Assembly: GCA_026982695.1 (NCBI GenBank)
Contig: JALSGS010000003.1
Location: forward strand, 45,671-109,670
DNA from: Saprospiraceae bacterium
GTDB lineage: Bacteria > Bacteroidota > Bacteroidia > Chitinophagales > Saprospiraceae
Length of the DNA stretch: 64,000 nucleotides
Direction: 5' to 3'
The translations under genes and the position numbers were made by a program. Each line of letters begins with the position of its first letter. Position 1 is the stretch's first letter. The notes under the pieces were generated by a model. That model was given only the letters and a program-made list of their open reading frames with translations, had not been told where the DNA came from and made no database searches. Positions 17,518 through 25,361 of this stretch are shown in pieces.

Positions 17518-17525
17518 CAAATATA
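17518..17525 (-). promoter_or_regulatory. Candidate -7 element of fbaA
   Basis: Read on the minus strand this is TATATTTG, an exact TAnnTTTG match, 70 bp upstream of the aldolase ATG. No TTTG at the -33 spacing was seen. Confidence 0.5.
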
Positions 17526-17595
17526 TACTATGAAAAAAGTAGTGAGGAACACAGGGAATATTTAACGTGACTGACGCTTCGATGAGTTACTCAGC

Positions 17596-19629
17596 CTATA
17601 TTGTACGGGGGATGAGCTTGTGTGGTTGAGCGTACCAATTGAGCTGACTCCAGTATCGCTTGCGCAAAAGATAGTACTGCACTAGAATGTTTTTGCGAAA
17701 ACGGCCGATCCAGGTGCGGTTGGGCCCTACACTGTTGCGCGAGACCAATTCCAGTGTCTCTTTGCGCTTTCGCAAAATATTGGGCAAGTGGTGGTAGTAT
17801 GAAAAGTGGGCCCGCGCAATGGCCCATACATGACTAGGACCGTGAGGAAACAATAGCATCAGAGCGGCAATGCCATCCAGTAGTAGGCGCAAAGGTATGA
17901 GCCACCACAATCGCCTCGAGGGCTCGTTCTTGCTCAAGGTGAAGAGGCTGTTGCGAAAGTTCAGAAATGTTTTTTGTGGATGACCGTACTGTAGCGTTTG
18001 CCCACCTAAGTGCCACACCAAACTGCTCGGCACGGCAATTACTTTGTAGCCAGCGCGTTTGAAGCGCCAGCACAAATCAATTTCTTCCAGATGGGCAAAA
18101 AAATCGGCATCAAAGCCGTCAAAGGCGTGAAATATGCCTGCACGCACGACAAAAGCAGCTCCAGAAGCCCAGAACACTTCCAGTGCATCATCGTATTGCC
18201 CCATATCTTGTTCGAGCGTCTGGAAAATACGCCCCCGACAAAAGGGATAGCCCCAGTTGTCGATGAACCCACCTGCCGCACCAGCATATTCAAAGTACGC
18301 TTCGCGACGCAACCACCGTATCTTGGGCATTGCTGCAGCGATGTGTGCGTCGCGCTCCATCCATTCGATGAGTGGTTGGAGCCAGTCTGGATCTGGGCGC
18401 ACATCGGTGTTGAGCAGTGCGTAGTAGTCGGCATGTACGTGCTTGAGGGCTTCGTTGTAGCCACCGGCGTATCCTTTGTTTGCTGAAAGGCGGATTAGTT
18501 GTACTTCGGGAAATTCAGTGGCTATGTAGTCTGCAGAGCCATCAGTGGAGCCGTTATCAGCCACTACTACTTGGATGTTAGGATAGTCGGTGGCGAGTAC
18601 ATGCGGCAGATACTGACGCAACAGATGTCTGGTGTTGTAGTTGAGCAAGACGATAGCTACTTTGGGGAATGGCTTATGGCTAAGTGCTTCCTGAGCAGCC
18701 ACATCCAGAATGTTGCGACATACCTTTAAGTCGTGTGCGATCTGGTTGCGCAGGGCGTCTTCACTTTCAAAACGTTGGTCTGGGCGTATGAAGTCGACCA
18801 CCTCGATGAGTAGTCGGTCATGGTAGATGTCCTTCTGAAAGTCAAAGATGTGTACTTCTACTGTACGTTGCTCCTTGCCCTCTATGGAGGGGCGATTGCC
18901 AATGTAGAGCGCTCCTTGGTGGCGCTTGTTTTTATATGTGACAAAAGCAGCGTAAATACCGTTGGGTGGAAGCAACTTCTCTTTCATCCGTACTTCGACG
19001 TTGGCTGTAGGGAAGCCCAGTGAGCGTCCAATTTTTCTGCCGTGTACTACTGGACCTATAATTGGCAGATAGTGCCCCAAGAGTTTGGTGGCCGTGCGAA
19101 TGTCGCCCGTGGCGATTGCCTTCCGGATGCGCGTAGAGCTCACAGTAATGGTATCTACTAATTGCGGCTCGATCTCAATGACGCGAAAACCAACTTTGTG
19201 GCTGTACCACTTGAGCAATTGGATGTCTCCCTGTCTGTTGTACCCAAACCGATGGTCGTAGCCAATCACGATGGTATGTGGGCGAAAGTGAGCCAGTAGA
19301 AAATCTTCGACGTACTCTTTAGCACTCATTTGTGCAAACTCCAGCGTGAAGGGTACTACTACCAAATGATCAATACCGTATTGGCTCAATAGGTAAATCT
19401 TTTCCTCAATGGTTGTGATGAGCCGGATGTGTTCGGCTCGGGGATCTACAATTAGCCGAGGATGTGGATGGAAGGTAACCACCACGCTTTCGCCACCAAT
19501 GTGGCTGGCTTCTTTCTTGATGCAATCTAATATTTTCTGGTGCCCCCTATGTACCCCATCGAACGAGCCGATAGTGAGCACGGCTTGTTCAAATTTGGGG
19601 AGCTGCTTGAGGTCGTTGTGCACTTTCAT
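17596..19629 (-). CDS. ribF: RibF (riboflavin kinase/FAD synthetase) fused to a family 2 glycosyltransferase
   Basis: One uninterrupted frame of 677 residues joins two enzymes. Residues 1 to ~312 are a complete RibF: the FMN adenylyltransferase half has GSFDGVHRGHQKIL, the YDHRFG segment and SSTRIRKAI; the riboflavin-kinase half has GRKIGRSLGFPTANV. RibF makes FMN and FAD from riboflavin. From about residue 320 an inverting GT-A glycosyltransferase begins (KVAIVLLNYN, VVVADNGSTDGSADYI, LLNTDVRPDPDW), of the COG1216 rhamnosyltransferase-like group, with an amphipathic or membrane-associated C-terminal segment (LIPLRLLLDGIAALMLLFP). No Met codon occurs near the junction, so a separate second start is not evident. 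ATG 19629 is used. A sequencing error that removed a stop is the main alternative. Confidence 0.88.
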   Translation of the reverse strand: MKVHNDLKQLPKFEQAVLTIGSFDGVHRGHQKILDCIKKEASHIGGESVVVTFHPHPRLIVDPRAEHIRLITTIEEKIYLLSQYGIDHLVVVPFTLEFAQMSAKEYVEDFLLAHFRPHTIVIGYDHRFGYNRQGDIQLLKWYSHKVGFRVIEIEPQLVDTITVSSTRIRKAIATGDIRTATKLLGHYLPIIGPVVHGRKIGRSLGFPTANVEVRMKEKLLPPNGIYAAFVTYKNKRHQGALYIGNRPSIEGKEQRTVEVHIFDFQKDIYHDRLLIEVVDFIRPDQRFESEDALRNQIAHDLKVCRNILDVAAQEALSHKPFPKVAIVLLNYNTRHLLRQYLPHVLATDYPNIQVVVADNGSTDGSADYIATEFPEVQLIRLSANKGYAGGYNEALKHVHADYYALLNTDVRPDPDWLQPLIEWMERDAHIAAAMPKIRWLRREAYFEYAGAAGGFIDNWGYPFCRGRIFQTLEQDMGQYDDALEVFWASGAAFVVRAGIFHAFDGFDADFFAHLEEIDLCWRFKRAGYKVIAVPSSLVWHLGGQTLQYGHPQKTFLNFRNSLFTLSKNEPSRRLWWLIPLRLLLDGIAALMLLFPHGPSHVWAIARAHFSYYHHLPNILRKRKETLELVSRNSVGPNRTWIGRFRKNILVQYYLLRKRYWSQLNWYAQPHKLIPRTI

Positions 19630-19635
19630 CACGCG

Positions 19636-19643
19636 CAAATGTA
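19636..19643 (-). promoter_or_regulatory. -7 element 6 bp from the ribF fusion start (leaderless-like)
   Basis: On the minus strand this reads TACATTTG, an exact TAnnTTTG match. Only six bases separate it from the ATG at 19629, so transcription would start at or within a base or two of the start codon. No -33 match was found. Confidence 0.5.
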
Positions 19644-19698
19644 CACACCTGTAATTTTTTTACACCTCTCTGGAAAAAAGGAGCTGTCAATTTGCATT

Positions 19699-19706
19699 TA
19701 TATTTG
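19699..19706 (+). promoter_or_regulatory. -7 element 6 bp from the permease start (leaderless-like)
   Basis: TATATTTG is an exact TAnnTTTG match. Six bases separate it from the GTG at 19713, mirroring the divergent promoter on the other strand. The expected transcript would have little or no 5' leader. Confidence 0.5.
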
Positions 19707-19712
19707 CCCTTC

Positions 19713-21014
19713 GTGAATGTAGCGTGGTTCATAGCAACAAAAGTAGCTCGTAGCTCGAGTAAAACTTTTTCTCGAGTGATTATTCGCATTGCGGTGGGAA
19801 CAGTAGCTTTGAGTGTAGCTGTTATGTTGCTCACCACGGCCCTGATTCGAGGATTCAAACAGCAGATTAGTGAAAAAATATTTGGCTTTTGGGGGCACAT
19901 ACATATCACGAGTGCCGATGTAGGCCGTTCAATAGTGGAAACGCGTCCTATCTCTATCAATCAAGATTTCTATCCGTATATCGATACTATTGGGCGCCTG
20001 CAGTTTGTGCAGCCTCATCGCATATTTGGCTACAAGCTACCCATACAATGGCCCCAGTATACCCGTGGTGGCGTGTCTCATATACAGGCTTTTGCACTGA
20101 AGCCAGGCATCATTAAGGTAAAAGACCAGATTGAAGGCATTATTTTAAAAGGCATTGGGCGAGATTTCGACTGGTCGTTTCTCGAGCAGTATTTGGTGCG
20201 AGGGCGGCCGCTTGAGCTCGCCGACGAACAGCCTACGCGTGAAGTGCTCATCTCGCAACAGACCGCCGACAGGTTACAGATCGATACAGCTGATCAGTTC
20301 GTCGTACACTTTGTAGAACACAACCAACAGATCCGTCGTCGCTTTAAAGTAGTGGGTATTTACAAAACAGGCCTGGAAGAATACGACAAGCGGTTTGCAC
20401 TGGTCGATATTCGCGTCATTCAACAACTAATGGGTTGGGATAGCACCCAGGTGGCCGGGTTTGAAATCTTTCTCGACGACATTCGCGACCTAACGCTATT
20501 TGCCGACTACATATACTACGAAATATTGCCCAATAACCTATGGGCCGAAACTATACGCGAAAAATTTCCAGAGATTTTCGAATGGCTCGAACTGCAAGAC
20601 ATCAACGAGGTGGTGATCATTGCTCTGATGCTGATCGTCAGTGTCCTCAATATGGTTACCATGCTCCTTATCCTCATCCTTGAACGCACCAATATGATTG
20701 GAATCCTCAAAGCGTTGGGCTATACCAATTGGGGAGTACGGCGTATTTTCCTGTATTATGCCGCGTGGATCATCGGCAATGGCCTGTTGTGGGGTAATGT
20801 CATTGGGTTGGGCTTGGGCTGGCTCCAACAACGCTATGCATTTATTCGCTTGTCAGAAGCCGACTATTATCTCAAAGCAGCACCTGTGTCTTTTGATTTG
20901 TGGTCTATTTTGCTGATCAATGTGGGAAGTTTAATTGTCATTTTGCTCTTTTTGCTGTTACCCTCTTGGCTGGTAGCACGCATACATCCAGTAAAAGCCA
21001 TTCGCTTTAATTGA
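19713..21014 (+). CDS. LolC/E-like (FtsX-family) ABC transporter permease
   Basis: A 433-residue membrane permease of the MacB/LolE type. One transmembrane helix lies near residues 23-48 (IAVGTVALSVAVMLLTTALI). A large periplasmic domain follows (~50-290). Three C-terminal helices form the FtsX domain, beginning VVIIALMLIVSVLNMVTMLLIL. In Gram-negatives such permeases with a LolD-like ATPase extract lipoproteins from the inner membrane or move other substrates to the envelope. No ATPase gene is adjacent, so the partner must lie elsewhere. The GTG at 19713 (MNVAWFIA) fits Bacteroidota homologues; the only upstream start is a TTG within the promoter. The corA gene follows closely. Confidence 0.85.
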   Translation: MNVAWFIATKVARSSSKTFSRVIIRIAVGTVALSVAVMLLTTALIRGFKQQISEKIFGFWGHIHITSADVGRSIVETRPISINQDFYPYIDTIGRLQFVQPHRIFGYKLPIQWPQYTRGGVSHIQAFALKPGIIKVKDQIEGIILKGIGRDFDWSFLEQYLVRGRPLELADEQPTREVLISQQTADRLQIDTADQFVVHFVEHNQQIRRRFKVVGIYKTGLEEYDKRFALVDIRVIQQLMGWDSTQVAGFEIFLDDIRDLTLFADYIYYEILPNNLWAETIREKFPEIFEWLELQDINEVVIIALMLIVSVLNMVTMLLILILERTNMIGILKALGYTNWGVRRIFLYYAAWIIGNGLLWGNVIGLGLGWLQQRYAFIRLSEADYYLKAAPVSFDLWSILLINVGSLIVILLFLLLPSWLVARIHPVKAIRFN

Positions 21015-21031
21015 TTGCTGCACTGTTTCAC

Positions 21032-21039
21032 TACTTTTG
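21032..21039 (+). promoter_or_regulatory. Candidate promoter of corA
   Basis: TACTTTTG matches TAnnTTTG exactly, 26 bp before the ATG at 21066. A TTG at 21011-21013 sits 18 bp upstream, near the spacing expected for a -33 element. Confidence 0.5.
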
Positions 21040-21065
21040 CGGTGTTTTCCGCTTACCTATTTGAG

Positions 21066-22013
21066 ATGATCACTTATTACGTCAAACGAGCGGGCAAGGT
21101 TATCACCACACCCGAACCTGTGGAGGGTGGCTGGGTCAACATCGAGCCGCCTTTTAGCCAAGAAGAGCTCGAAGAGGTGGCTGCGCGCTTTTTTATCCCT
21201 TTGGATTTCCTCACCGATGCACTTGACATCGACGAGCGCTCGCGTTATGAGCGCGAAGATGATGCGCGCTTGATCATGCTCAATGGCCCGGTACTCAATG
21301 AATTTGAAGATGACAATGATGCTATTTTTATCACCGTACCGATTGGGGTAATCCTGGTGCCTGACTACGTCATTACCGTATCAGCTTATGAAAATCCTAT
21401 ACTCGAACTGTTTGCCGAAAATCGAATCAAAAATTTCGATCCGGCCAATCAACCTTTATTCGTCCTGCAAATAATGGAACAGACAGTATATCGCTACCTC
21501 AATTGTCTCAAGCAGCTCAATATGCGGCGCCATCTGATCGAAAAAGAACTCTACCATTCGAGCAGGAATGAGGAGCTCAAGCAGTTGCTCAGTATTGAAA
21601 AAACGCTGGTGTACTTCGTCAATTCACTTAGCGCCAATGAGTTGTTGAAGATGAAAATCAAACGCACAGACTTTCTCGGTATCCGGCATGATGAAGACTT
21701 GAGTGATCTGTTTGAAGATATTATTATCGACAATAACCAAGCCATGGAAATGTCGCGCGTCTATACTGAAATCCTCAATGGTACCATGGATGCCTATGGC
21801 TCGATTATTTCCAATAACCTCAACATCGTTATGCAGCGCCTTACGCTCATTACCATTATCTTGATGGTACCCACTTTGGTAGCCAGCTTCTATGGAATGA
21901 ACGTGCATTTGCCTTTTCAAGAACACCCATTTGCCTTTTACCACCTTATTGTCATTTCTGTGGTCCTCTCTTTGCTGGTGGCTTGGTATTTTCAGCGCAA
22001 GCGTATGTTTTAG
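21066..22013 (+). CDS. corA: CorA-family magnesium transporter
   Basis: A 315-residue divalent-cation channel of the CorA superfamily, which takes up Mg2+ (or Co2+/Ni2+) as a pentamer. The long N-terminal domain is cytoplasmic and rich in acidic residues. Two transmembrane helices close the protein (about residues 255-275 and 290-310). The first ends in the signature FYGMNVHLPF, whose GMN tripeptide forms the selectivity filter, and a basic tail QRKRMF follows the second. The ATG at 21066 (MITYYVKRAG) is used rather than the upstream TTG. It has its own likely promoter. Confidence 0.92.
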   Translation: MITYYVKRAGKVITTPEPVEGGWVNIEPPFSQEELEEVAARFFIPLDFLTDALDIDERSRYEREDDARLIMLNGPVLNEFEDDNDAIFITVPIGVILVPDYVITVSAYENPILELFAENRIKNFDPANQPLFVLQIMEQTVYRYLNCLKQLNMRRHLIEKELYHSSRNEELKQLLSIEKTLVYFVNSLSANELLKMKIKRTDFLGIRHDEDLSDLFEDIIIDNNQAMEMSRVYTEILNGTMDAYGSIISNNLNIVMQRLTLITIILMVPTLVASFYGMNVHLPFQEHPFAFYHLIVISVVLSLLVAWYFQRKRMF

Positions 22014-22600
22014 CAGCCTTTTGTACTTTATTTTGTCTCTTTAATGGCGCCTGCAAAGGAGTTTTCAATAAGTTTTCCACACTGTGGATAAATGGCAGAA
22101 CCCTTGATAATACTTGAGTTTTTAATAGTTTTCCACATAGTGTGGAAAATGAGATTGGCATTGCGACGAAAGCTGGGTTATTTTAGCAGCTGAAAAGAGG
22201 CGTATAGCCCTAGTGCGCAGAATATTTTGGGCAAACTGACTTACTGATACCTTTCTTGCTGTAGAACCCTGCCGCAAGGCTTGAATTCTCGCAGCGGCCC
22301 ACTTTAGGCTTTAGGAGTGTGCAGCGCACACACTTGGAAACAACACGCGTAACAAACGGAGCACCTACATGTCGCTCAAGCGCATGTGCTAATGTACTGT
22401 ACGCCGCGCAGGTATGTGCAGCATGCGTGGCTATACTGTTAATCGATTTGCCCTATGAATGAATAAAAGAAAGTGTATGAGCTTGTGGGCTGAATCAATC
22501 GGCGCTGTTTTCCGTAAGCTAAGAAAAAGAGAGGGAGCAAGTGCTTACACTTTTACATGACTGCAAGTGAATCACTTAATAATCTGAAAACCAAAAAGAC
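22014..22600. other. 587 bp intergenic region upstream of nrdJ
   Basis: No gene or known RNA family was recognised. The left part (22073-22149) holds two palindromes built of DnaA-box-like half sites. Further on are small hairpins: GTGTGC-AGC-GCACAC around 22317-22331, and ACATG/CATGT arms that enclose AGCG/CGCT pairing around 22370-22390. The GC content of 22200-22440 is higher than in the AT-rich flanks, suggesting a structured RNA or leader. No cobalamin-riboswitch core was found, although the next gene is a B12 enzyme. No clear TAnnTTTG element was seen near nrdJ. Confidence 0.6.
22073..22149. promoter_or_regulatory. Two palindromes of DnaA-box-like sites (possible oriC or DnaA-regulated element)
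   Basis: The first palindrome is TTTTCCACA (22073-22081), one base, then TGTGGATAA (22083-22091), whose complement TTATCCACA is the canonical DnaA box. The second is TTTTCCACA (22129-22137), TAG, then TGTGGAAAA (22141-22149), a perfect 9 bp inverted repeat. Their centres are 57 bp apart and AT-rich sequence lies between. Such clusters mark origins of replication or DnaA-controlled promoters. Gene polarity around the site argues against an origin, and the distance to nrdJ is about 450 bp. Confidence 0.55.
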
Positions 22601-25165
22601 ATGGTATCCATTGCCAAATCATCTGCCACCCCAGTACGCGTGTATACCTTCGAAGAAGCGCTCAAAGCTTCGATCGAATACTTTAATGGTGATGAACTGG
22701 CGGCCAATGTATGGGTCAATAAATATGCTTTGAAAGACTCAGAAGGCCGCATATATGAGCGTACACCCGATGAGATGCATCGCCGTATAGCCAGAGAAAT
22801 TGCGCGTATTGAGCAGAAGTATCCCAACCCGATGAGTGAAGAACAAGTGTACCAGCTGTTGCGCCAATTCAAGTACATCGTGCCTCAAGGTGGGCCTATG
22901 GCTGGTATTGGCAATGACTTTCAGGTGTCGAGTTTGTCCAACTGTTTTGTCATAGGATGTGGTGCAGATAGCTATGGTGGAATCATACGGATGGATGAAG
23001 AGCAGGTGCAATTGATGAAACGACGAGGTGGAGTGGGGCACGACCTCAGCCACATTCGCCCTAAGGGAAGTCCGGTGATGAATTCGGCACTTACCTCTAC
23101 CGGTATCGTACCTTTTATGGAGCGCTACTCAAACAGCACTCGTGAGGTAGCGCAGGATGGCCGAAGAGGTGCTTTGATGCTGACCATATCGGTCAAACAT
23201 CCCGATGCCGAAGATTTTATCGATGCTAAACTTGAACAAGGCAAAGTGACGGGAGCCAATGTCTCGGTGCGTATCGATGACGAGTTTATGCGTGCTGCGC
23301 TGAGTGGATCAACTTATAAACAACAATATCCGGTAGATGCGCCAGACCCCAAGATGGTCAAGGAAATTGATGCGGCGAAACTGTGGGATAAGATCATCTA
23401 CAATGCTTGGAAATCAGCCGAGCCGGGCGTGCTGTTCTGGGATACCATTATCCGAGAGTCTATTCCCGATTGCTATGCAGACTTGGGCTTTCGCACGATT
23501 TCTACCAACCCTTGCGGCGAGATTCCCCTTTGCCCTTACGATAGTTGCCGCCTGTTAGCGATCAACTTGTACAGCTACGTGGTCAATCCATTTACCAAAG
23601 ATGCCTATTTTGATTTCGAGCTATTTGCCCAACACGTCCAATTTGCTCAGCGCATTATGGACGATATCATAGATCTGGAGCTGGAGCAAATAGATAAAAT
23701 CATCCGCAAGATCGAGAGTGACCCCGAACCTGTGGAAATCAAACGCGTCGAGTATGAGTTGTGGCAAAAGATTCGCAACAAGTGCATCGAAGGGCGCCGT
23801 ACGGGGGTAGGTATTACAGCAGAAGGCGATATGTTGGCCGCATTGGGGTTGCGTTATGGCTCAGACGAAGCCATAGATTTTTCCGTCAAAATACATCGCA
23901 CGCTGGCACTCAATGCCTATCGCAGCTCAGTGATAATGGCTAAAGAACGCGGGCCTTTCAAGGTATACGATTCAGAGCGCGAACGCAATAATCCCTTTAT
24001 TCAGCGATTGGCTCAGGCCGATGCGCAATTGTACGAAGACATGCTGCGCTATGGAAGGCGCAATATCGCATTGCTTACCATAGCGCCTACAGGTACTACC
24101 AGCCTCATGACGCAAACCACTTCCGGCATTGAACCTGCCTTTATGGTGCACTATAAGCGCCGGCGAAAGGTCAACCCCAACGACAAGCAGGCTAAGGTGT
24201 CTTTTATCGATGAAGTGGGCGATCATTGGGAAGAGTATACCGTGTTCCACCACAAGTTTATTACTTGGATGGAAGTGAATGGCTATAACCTGGAGGAGGT
24301 GAGACAAATGGACGATGCGCAGCTGCGCGCCCTTGTTGCTCGTTCGCCCTATCATCGTGCTACGGCTAATGATGTAGACTGGGTACAGAAAGTAAAAATG
24401 CAAGGTGCCATCCAGCAGTGGGTCGATCACAGCATCAGTGTAACGGTTAATGTGCCTGAAGATACCTCAGTAGAATTAGTTAAGGAGGTTTATAAAACAG
24501 CTTGGGAATCAGGTTGTAAGGGGTGTACGATTTATCGGGATGGGTCGCGTTCGGGTGTCTTGGTAGCCGATAAAAAGAAAGCAGACAAGCAAAAATACGC
24601 CAACAGCATTCGCGAAACAGCTGCACCGCGACGCCCCAAACGCTTGGAAGCCGAAGTGATTCGCTTCCAAAACAATCATGAAAAGTGGATTGCCGTAGTG
24701 GGTTTGCTCGATGGCCGGCCGTATGAAATCTTTACCGGACGGGCAGAAGACACGTTTATATTACCTTCTTATGTCAAAAAGGGATGGGTTATTAAGGAGA
24801 AAGACGAAAAAGGCAACAACCGATATGATTTTCAATTTCTCGACAAAGACGGTTACCGCATCACTATTGAGGGCCTATCGCGTTCGTTCAATAAAGAGTA
24901 CTGGAACTATGCCAAGCTGATTTCCGGTGTATTGCGTCACGGCATGCCGCTCAACTATGTGGTTAATCTCGTCTCTGGGCTCAATGTAGAACAGGAGCAC
25001 ATCAATAGCTGGAAAAATGGCGTAGTGCGGGCATTGAAGCGCTTTATTCCCGATGGCACTGAGGCAATTAAGGAAAAGTGCCCTAGCTGTGGGGAGCCCA
25101 ATGGATTGATCTACAAAGAGGGATGTCTCATTTGTAAGCATTGTGGCCATTCCAAGTGTGGCTAA
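22601..25165 (+). CDS. nrdJ: Adenosylcobalamin-dependent (class II) ribonucleoside reductase
   Basis: An 854-residue class II ribonucleotide reductase, which makes deoxyribonucleotides using adenosylcobalamin to generate the thiyl radical and so works with or without oxygen. The N-terminal part has SLSNCFVIG with the first redox Cys near residue 114. The active-site loop TNPCGEIPLCPYDSC lies near residue 304, and IAPTGTTSLMTQTTSGIEP follows. CTIYRDGSR near residue 643 is also diagnostic. The C-terminus ends in a zinc-ribbon-like cluster, CPSCG and CLICKHCGHSKC, that likely helps regenerate the active-site disulfide. The start is the ATG at 22601. It is a single-gene unit with a 3' terminator. 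No nrdAB genes are present in the window. Confidence 0.95.
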   Translation: MVSIAKSSATPVRVYTFEEALKASIEYFNGDELAANVWVNKYALKDSEGRIYERTPDEMHRRIAREIARIEQKYPNPMSEEQVYQLLRQFKYIVPQGGPMAGIGNDFQVSSLSNCFVIGCGADSYGGIIRMDEEQVQLMKRRGGVGHDLSHIRPKGSPVMNSALTSTGIVPFMERYSNSTREVAQDGRRGALMLTISVKHPDAEDFIDAKLEQGKVTGANVSVRIDDEFMRAALSGSTYKQQYPVDAPDPKMVKEIDAAKLWDKIIYNAWKSAEPGVLFWDTIIRESIPDCYADLGFRTISTNPCGEIPLCPYDSCRLLAINLYSYVVNPFTKDAYFDFELFAQHVQFAQRIMDDIIDLELEQIDKIIRKIESDPEPVEIKRVEYELWQKIRNKCIEGRRTGVGITAEGDMLAALGLRYGSDEAIDFSVKIHRTLALNAYRSSVIMAKERGPFKVYDSERERNNPFIQRLAQADAQLYEDMLRYGRRNIALLTIAPTGTTSLMTQTTSGIEPAFMVHYKRRRKVNPNDKQAKVSFIDEVGDHWEEYTVFHHKFITWMEVNGYNLEEVRQMDDAQLRALVARSPYHRATANDVDWVQKVKMQGAIQQWVDHSISVTVNVPEDTSVELVKEVYKTAWESGCKGCTIYRDGSRSGVLVADKKKADKQKYANSIRETAAPRRPKRLEAEVIRFQNNHEKWIAVVGLLDGRPYEIFTGRAEDTFILPSYVKKGWVIKEKDEKGNNRYDFQFLDKDGYRITIEGLSRSFNKEYWNYAKLISGVLRHGMPLNYVVNLVSGLNVEQEHINSWKNGVVRALKRFIPDGTEAIKEKCPSCGEPNGLIYKEGCLICKHCGHSKCG

Positions 25166-25207
25166 ATGAAATAAAGTGGTTTTCTCATCATTCACTAGTT
25201 TAACTGA

Positions 25208-25239
25208 GGTAGGCATTATATCAATGCCTGCCTTTTTTT
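25208..25239 (+). terminator. Terminator of nrdJ
   Basis: GGTAGGCATT pairs with AATGCCTGCC (one G-T wobble) around the loop ATATC, followed by seven T. It stands 42 bp after the nrdJ stop. Confidence 0.85.
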
Positions 25240-25269
25240 CATGAGCCGTTTGGGCTTGGCAGTATGAAG

Positions 25270-25316
25270 CAAAAAGCAATGCCATGAGGTTGTGGCATCA
25301 CACCGCCTCATGGCAT
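25270..25316 (-). terminator. Terminator of the gld operon
   Basis: ATGCCATGAGG (25279-25289) and CCTCATGGCAT (25306-25316) form a perfect 11 bp stem with a 16-base loop. Read on the minus strand, a T-rich tract follows. It closes the gldA-gldF-gldG-DUF4340 operon, 45 bp after the last stop. Confidence 0.8.
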
Positions 25317-25361
25317 GCTCCTATTCTTTTGTACGGGGAGTAGTCGTTGGTGCTATTGGGA

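Noticed and set aside
22073..22149. NrdR boxes upstream of nrdJ
   Set aside because: The half sites do not match the NrdR consensus and the centre spacing of 57 bp differs from the roughly 31-32 bp typical for paired NrdR boxes.
22014..22600. Cobalamin riboswitch upstream of nrdJ
   Set aside because: Searched by eye for the B12 box and core on the plus strand; none seen. A covariance search is needed to be certain.
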